The notes under the pieces: generated by a model
Databases searched by the model: none
The model's input: only the letters and a program-made list of their open reading frames with translations
Told to the model about the DNA's origin: nothing
Shown: positions 60,784 through 64,000 of the stretch, in pieces
How the letters are laid out: each line of letters opens with the position of its first letter
Numbering within the stretch: position 1 is the first letter of the stretch
DNA from: an uncultured Actinomycetes bacterium
Lineage (GTDB): Bacteria > Actinomycetota > Actinomycetes > Mycobacteriales > Nakamurellaceae
DNA length: 64,000 nucleotides
Assembly: GCA_937926105.1 (NCBI GenBank)
Contig: CALANS010000117.1
Location: 124,001 to 188,000, forward strand
Direction of reading: 5' to 3'
Program-made: the position numbers and the translations under genes

Positions 60784-62889
60784 ATGACGATGCTGTCATG
60801 CGGCCCAGCATGCCCCGAGGCATGGCCCGATCGGTTCAGCCCGAACGACAAAACCCCCAACAGCGGTGACGAAGATCGCGGCGGCTGGGACGCCGACGAC
60901 TGGGACGCCGACGACTGGGACGCCGACGACTGGGACGGTGACGGCGGCTTCAAGGAAGGTGAGCCTCCGGAGCCGCAGTGGGCCCTGGACGCCTCCCGGC
61001 AGGTGCTGCTGGAACGGCTGGCCAGCGCGGCGACGGCACCCGCCGGGTGGGATGCCGCCGGTGTCATCGAAGCGTTGAGCCTGCTGCTGTCCGGGCCTTC
61101 CACAACCCGGACCTCATCGACCGTGGAGGTTGGCGCTGCCGGGCTGGTGGACGGGATCCGGACCACTCAGCGGCTGATCAACCACTACCAGGCGATACAG
61201 CAGCAGTGGATCGCCGCGCTCGCCCGGCCAGGAGTGGCGATACCACTGGACCAGCTGGTGGATGCGTGTCAGCATCCCGGTGGACGGGTGCCCGGGGCGC
61301 TGCGGCCACCGGACGAGATTCCCGAGGATCTGCCTGTCGACAACCAGGGTGAGCCGGTCCTGACGCGGCTGCTGGATCACCCTGCATGGCGGGAACCGCT
61401 GGCAGACACCGCGGCGCGGCTGGCCTCTGCGGAGGTGGGCTGCGCGTTGCGGATCGCACCGTGCACCGCGCGGGCCAGGGTGGAAAGGGCGTTGAGCATG
61501 CTCGACACCCTGCCCGCGACCTATGCCGCGCACCGTGCCGGAGACCTGGACGGATACCGGGTGTCGATCATTGCCGACCGCACCGCCGTGCTTACCGGTT
61601 CGCAGCGAGCGCGGGTCGAGCAGCGAGTGCTGTCCCGCGCGGCGGAACGCACCCCGGGCGTGCTACGCGATCAGGTCGATCGGGCCGTGATCTCCGCCGA
61701 TCCACAGGCTGCCGTGGGGCGCTCCGAGCGGGCCCGGTCAGGCCGCGGCGTTCAGCTGGACAAGGACCTGGACGACATGACCGTCTTCCGTGCCACGATC
61801 GGCTGCGCAGACGGACAGTTGGCTTTCGGAGTGCTCGATGAGCACGCCCGATCGTTGACCGCGGCCGGCCTGGCCGACGGTCGCGGCACCAACCAGCTGC
61901 GCGCCGACATCTTTACTGACCTGTTCCGCACCCTCGCCGAAACTGGCCACGCCCACCTCACCACCCGTCCCAGCAGCCGCGACGACAGTCCCCACACCGA
62001 CGCTCGCAACGGCGGCGATGCGGCCAGCGGCGGCGAGGGCGGTAGCGATGGGGTTGGGGAATCTCGCCACGGCGGCGACGACCGCGGCGGTTCCGGCCGA
62101 CGGTTCGGCGGGGTGCAGCCCTGCCCCGGACACCACCCCAACAGCCACGACCGCAGTGTCGCCCCGCCGCACGGGCGGGCCGGCACCGTCGCCGGCTACC
62201 GGCGGCGTACCGCGCTGAACGTGTACCTGGACGCGGCCACCCTCGCCGGACTGGACCAGCAACCCGGCGAACTAGCCGGCTATGGCGTCATCACCGCCGA
62301 CACCGCCCGCGCCCTGGCCGCGTCCGCCGACACGATCCGCGCCCTCATCCTGCGCCCTATCACCACCCCCATCGGCACCTCGGCTGCCGCAGGCGTGACG
62401 GAGGCGTTCGCGGCCGCCACCGCCGAGACATCCCCTGTCCGCCCTGCGACCGGCTCGGCCGGACCCGGCTCACCGCAGGTCGAGGTGCACGCCACCAACC
62501 CCGTCCGGTCCCGGGTATGTGGCACCATCCTGGACGCCGGCCGATCGGTCTACCGGCCACCGGTTGCCGTGCTGGATTACGTCGCCGCCCGGGATCGCAC
62601 CTGCACCTGGCCGGGGTGCCGCGCACCCGGCACCCGCTGCGATGCCGATCATCGCCACGCTTTCGGCGCTGGTGGCAGTACCTGCGCGTGCAATCTTGAC
62701 TGGTTGTGCAGGTTCCATCACCAGGTGAAAACGTTCACTGCCTGGCGCGCGCAGCCCGGCCTCGACGGCCGCCTGATCTGGATCAGCCCCACCGGACACC
62801 GCTACCCCAGCGAACCCGGCCACCCCCTACTCGACCACCCCACCGGCACCAGCACCGACCCACCCGACGACGACCCACCCCCGTTCTAG
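60784..62889 (+). CDS. DUF222/HNH endonuclease-domain protein
   Basis: A 701-aa protein of the DUF222-HNH class that is multi-copy in many actinobacteria. It has an acidic N-terminus with WDADD repeats, a long helical DUF222 region (about 95-390), and a Gly/Asp/His-rich insert. The C-terminal HNH nuclease follows with CTWPGCRAP, CDADHRHAFGAGGST, NLDWLCRFHHQVKT. The HNH residues are intact. I choose ATG 60784, which has GGGGGTG 5 bases upstream; earlier ATGs lie in or near the promoter. Biological role unknown; mycobacterial relatives (13E12 repeats) serve as prophage attachment sites. Confidence 0.88.
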   Translation: MTMLSCGPACPEAWPDRFSPNDKTPNSGDEDRGGWDADDWDADDWDADDWDGDGGFKEGEPPEPQWALDASRQVLLERLASAATAPAGWDAAGVIEALSLLLSGPSTTRTSSTVEVGAAGLVDGIRTTQRLINHYQAIQQQWIAALARPGVAIPLDQLVDACQHPGGRVPGALRPPDEIPEDLPVDNQGEPVLTRLLDHPAWREPLADTAARLASAEVGCALRIAPCTARARVERALSMLDTLPATYAAHRAGDLDGYRVSIIADRTAVLTGSQRARVEQRVLSRAAERTPGVLRDQVDRAVISADPQAAVGRSERARSGRGVQLDKDLDDMTVFRATIGCADGQLAFGVLDEHARSLTAAGLADGRGTNQLRADIFTDLFRTLAETGHAHLTTRPSSRDDSPHTDARNGGDAASGGEGGSDGVGESRHGGDDRGGSGRRFGGVQPCPGHHPNSHDRSVAPPHGRAGTVAGYRRRTALNVYLDAATLAGLDQQPGELAGYGVITADTARALAASADTIRALILRPITTPIGTSAAAGVTEAFAAATAETSPVRPATGSAGPGSPQVEVHATNPVRSRVCGTILDAGRSVYRPPVAVLDYVAARDRTCTWPGCRAPGTRCDADHRHAFGAGGSTCACNLDWLCRFHHQVKTFTAWRAQPGLDGRLIWISPTGHRYPSEPGHPLLDHPTGTSTDPPDDDPPPF
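60886..60945 (+). repeat. 15-bp tandem repeat inside the HNH gene
   Basis: TGGGACGCCGACGAC occurs at 60886, 60901 and 60916, followed by a variant at 60931. It encodes repeated WDADD near the N-terminus and keeps the reading frame whatever its copy number. Confidence 0.95.
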
Positions 62890-63073
62890 TCGACACCGGC
62901 GCGGCTCTAATCGATACCGGCACGTCCGACGGCGGACCGGCCCGGAGACCTAGCCACCGGTGCGCCCCCGCCGCGGTGTCCCGCCGGCCGGGTAACCTAA
63001 CCCGCGTCCCGGACCCAGGCGGCGCCGTCAGTGGGTGGACGGTCCGCACCGCACCTGGTAGAAAGGCCCGCCC

Positions 63074-63694
63074 GTGAGCAATAGCCGGTCCTACGCCGAA
63101 CTCTTCATCCCGGAGAGCGAGCAGGCGATTGCCGCGCGCGACCGCGCCGCCGAACTGGGTTGTGTGCCCGTCGGTACGGGAGCGGGCGCCGCGCTCACCT
63201 TTCTGGCCGCGTCCCTGGCGGCCAAGTCCGTGGTCGAGATCGGCACCGGCGCCGGCGTCAGTGGCCTGCACCTGTTCGCAGGCATGGCGCCCGACGGCAT
63301 TCTCACGTCCATCGACGTCGAGGCGGAGAACCAGCGCGCCGCCAAGACCGCCTTCGCCGAGGCGGGGATCGCCCCCGCCCGGGCCCGGCTGATCAACGGT
63401 CGCGCGCTGGATGTGCTGCCCCGGCTGACCGACGCCGCCTACGACCTAGTGCTGGTGGATGCCGCCAAACAGGAGTACCCGCAGTACGTCACCGAGGCGA
63501 TCCGGCTGCTCCGTCTCGGCGGTGTGCTGGCTATCGACAATGCGCTGTGGCACGACAGGGTCGCCGACCCCACCCAACGTGACCCGGAAACGGTCGCCGT
63601 CCGGGAGGCCGCCCGGATGGTCCGCGACGACGAGAGCCTCGTGGCCGTGCTGCTGCCGCTGGGCGACGGGCTGCTGGCGGCCGTCAAGCGGTAG
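63074..63694 (+). CDS. SAM-dependent O-methyltransferase (class I, Rv1220c-like)
   Basis: A 206-aa methyltransferase of the catechol/caffeoyl-CoA O-methyltransferase family. SAM motif VVEIGTGAGVSGLHLF, SIDVEAENQRAAKTAF, the acidic metal ligand in DLVLVDAAKQEY, and IDNALWHDRVADP. It starts at GTG 63074 behind GAAAGG. In mycobacteria the homologue is next to sigE; here the HNH gene lies between them. Substrate unknown. Confidence 0.92.
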   Translation: MSNSRSYAELFIPESEQAIAARDRAAELGCVPVGTGAGAALTFLAASLAAKSVVEIGTGAGVSGLHLFAGMAPDGILTSIDVEAENQRAAKTAFAEAGIAPARARLINGRALDVLPRLTDAAYDLVLVDAAKQEYPQYVTEAIRLLRLGGVLAIDNALWHDRVADPTQRDPETVAVREAARMVRDDESLVAVLLPLGDGLLAAVKR

Positions 63695-63780
63695 CGGAGC
63701 GCAGGGGGGCGCGGCGCCCTGCCGCCCGATCCAATCGGCACCGGAGCGCCGCGGGCAACCCCGTCACCGCATCACGCGTC

Positions 63781-64000
63781 ATGATCACAATGCGAACGAA
63801 CGCCCCCTTCCCCACCACCCGACGGTGGCGCGCCGCGCTGGCCGTGCTGCCGGTCGCCGCGATGATGGCCGGCTGCACCGGCACCATCCCGGAAGCCACC
63901 GTCGTCACCATCACCAGCACCGTCGCGCCGGCGACGCACCCGGCCGCACCCCCACGGCACGATCCGAGCGACTCGACGCCCGGCGCGACCGTGATCGGCG
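63781..64000 (+). CDS. Start of a lipoprotein gene, cut by the window edge
   Basis: An open frame runs from ATG 63781 (or ATG 63790) to the last base without a stop. The first residues make a lipoprotein signal: basic TTRRWR, hydrophobic AALAVLPVAAMM and lipobox MAGC, then a Thr/Pro/Ala-rich stalk (VVTITSTVAPATHPAAPP). The TTRRW could also allow Tat export. Only 73 codons are visible, so the mature protein is unknown. Confidence 0.65.
   Translation, partial: MITMRTNAPFPTTRRWRAALAVLPVAAMMAGCTGTIPEATVVTITSTVAPATHPAAPPRHDPSDSTPGATVIG

Overview
This window is high-GC actinobacterial chromosome (Actinomycetota). The markers are a mycothiol-recycling mycothione reductase, a DUF222/HNH endonuclease, DUF4439, DUF2631 and DUF6318 proteins, many GTG starts and frequent 4-base GTGA/ATGA gene overlaps. 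From memory, gene order follows three blocks of the Mycobacterium tuberculosis map: the dapB/pepR/pnp/rpsO/ribF/truB to dxr/rlmN stretch, the Rv3210c-rhlE-Rv3212 stretch, and the mrp-tatB-htrA-rseA-sigE-methyltransferase stretch. Here they lie in one 64-kb segment. The organism is probably a non-mycobacterial relative (Nakamurella-like or another Mycobacteriales/Frankineae-type lineage). No rRNA, tRNA, CRISPR array or insertion sequence was seen.

Bases 100-16000 are almost all minus-strand housekeeping genes: lysine synthesis (dapB), an M16 peptidase, PNPase, ribosomal protein S15, FAD synthesis (ribF), and the operon rimP-nusA-ylxR-infB-ylxP-rbfA-nrnA-MFS-truB, which joins transcription elongation, translation initiation, ribosome maturation and RNA turnover. 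Bases 16000-23600 hold two plus-strand DUF4439 proteins, proS, yaaA, an FdhF/YdeP-type molybdoenzyme and a RIO1-like kinase.

Bases 23600-31000 look accessory. They carry a large ZU5-like lipoprotein, a PEBP protein, and a minus-strand cluster read in the order DUF6318 lipoprotein, PKD-domain exported protein, PrsW-type intramembrane protease with a C-terminal toxin-nuclease-like domain, pentapeptide-repeat protein. Part of the cluster is clearly AT-richer than its surroundings. This is the best candidate for an undescribed system.

Bases 31000-44200 return to conserved chromosome: mycothione reductase, methionine aminopeptidase, a penicillin-binding lipoprotein, a GNAT protein, ispG, the site-2 protease, dxr (two MEP-pathway isoprenoid enzymes flanking an intramembrane protease), DUF2631 and rlmN. 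Long intergenic palindromes with 15-25 bp arms and inner hairpins recur at gene ends here.

Bases 44300-64000 contain a VapBC pair, two bacterial-PH membrane proteins, an S9 peptidase, a ferritin-like protein, a DEAD-box helicase with a structured leader, a PQQ-like exported protein, a PHP phosphoesterase, a 17M-type stress protein, mrp, and the envelope-stress set tatB/htrA/rseA/sigE with an ECF-type promoter before sigE. A DUF222/HNH endonuclease with a palindrome over its promoter, an O-methyltransferase and the start of a lipoprotein gene cut by the window edge close the segment.
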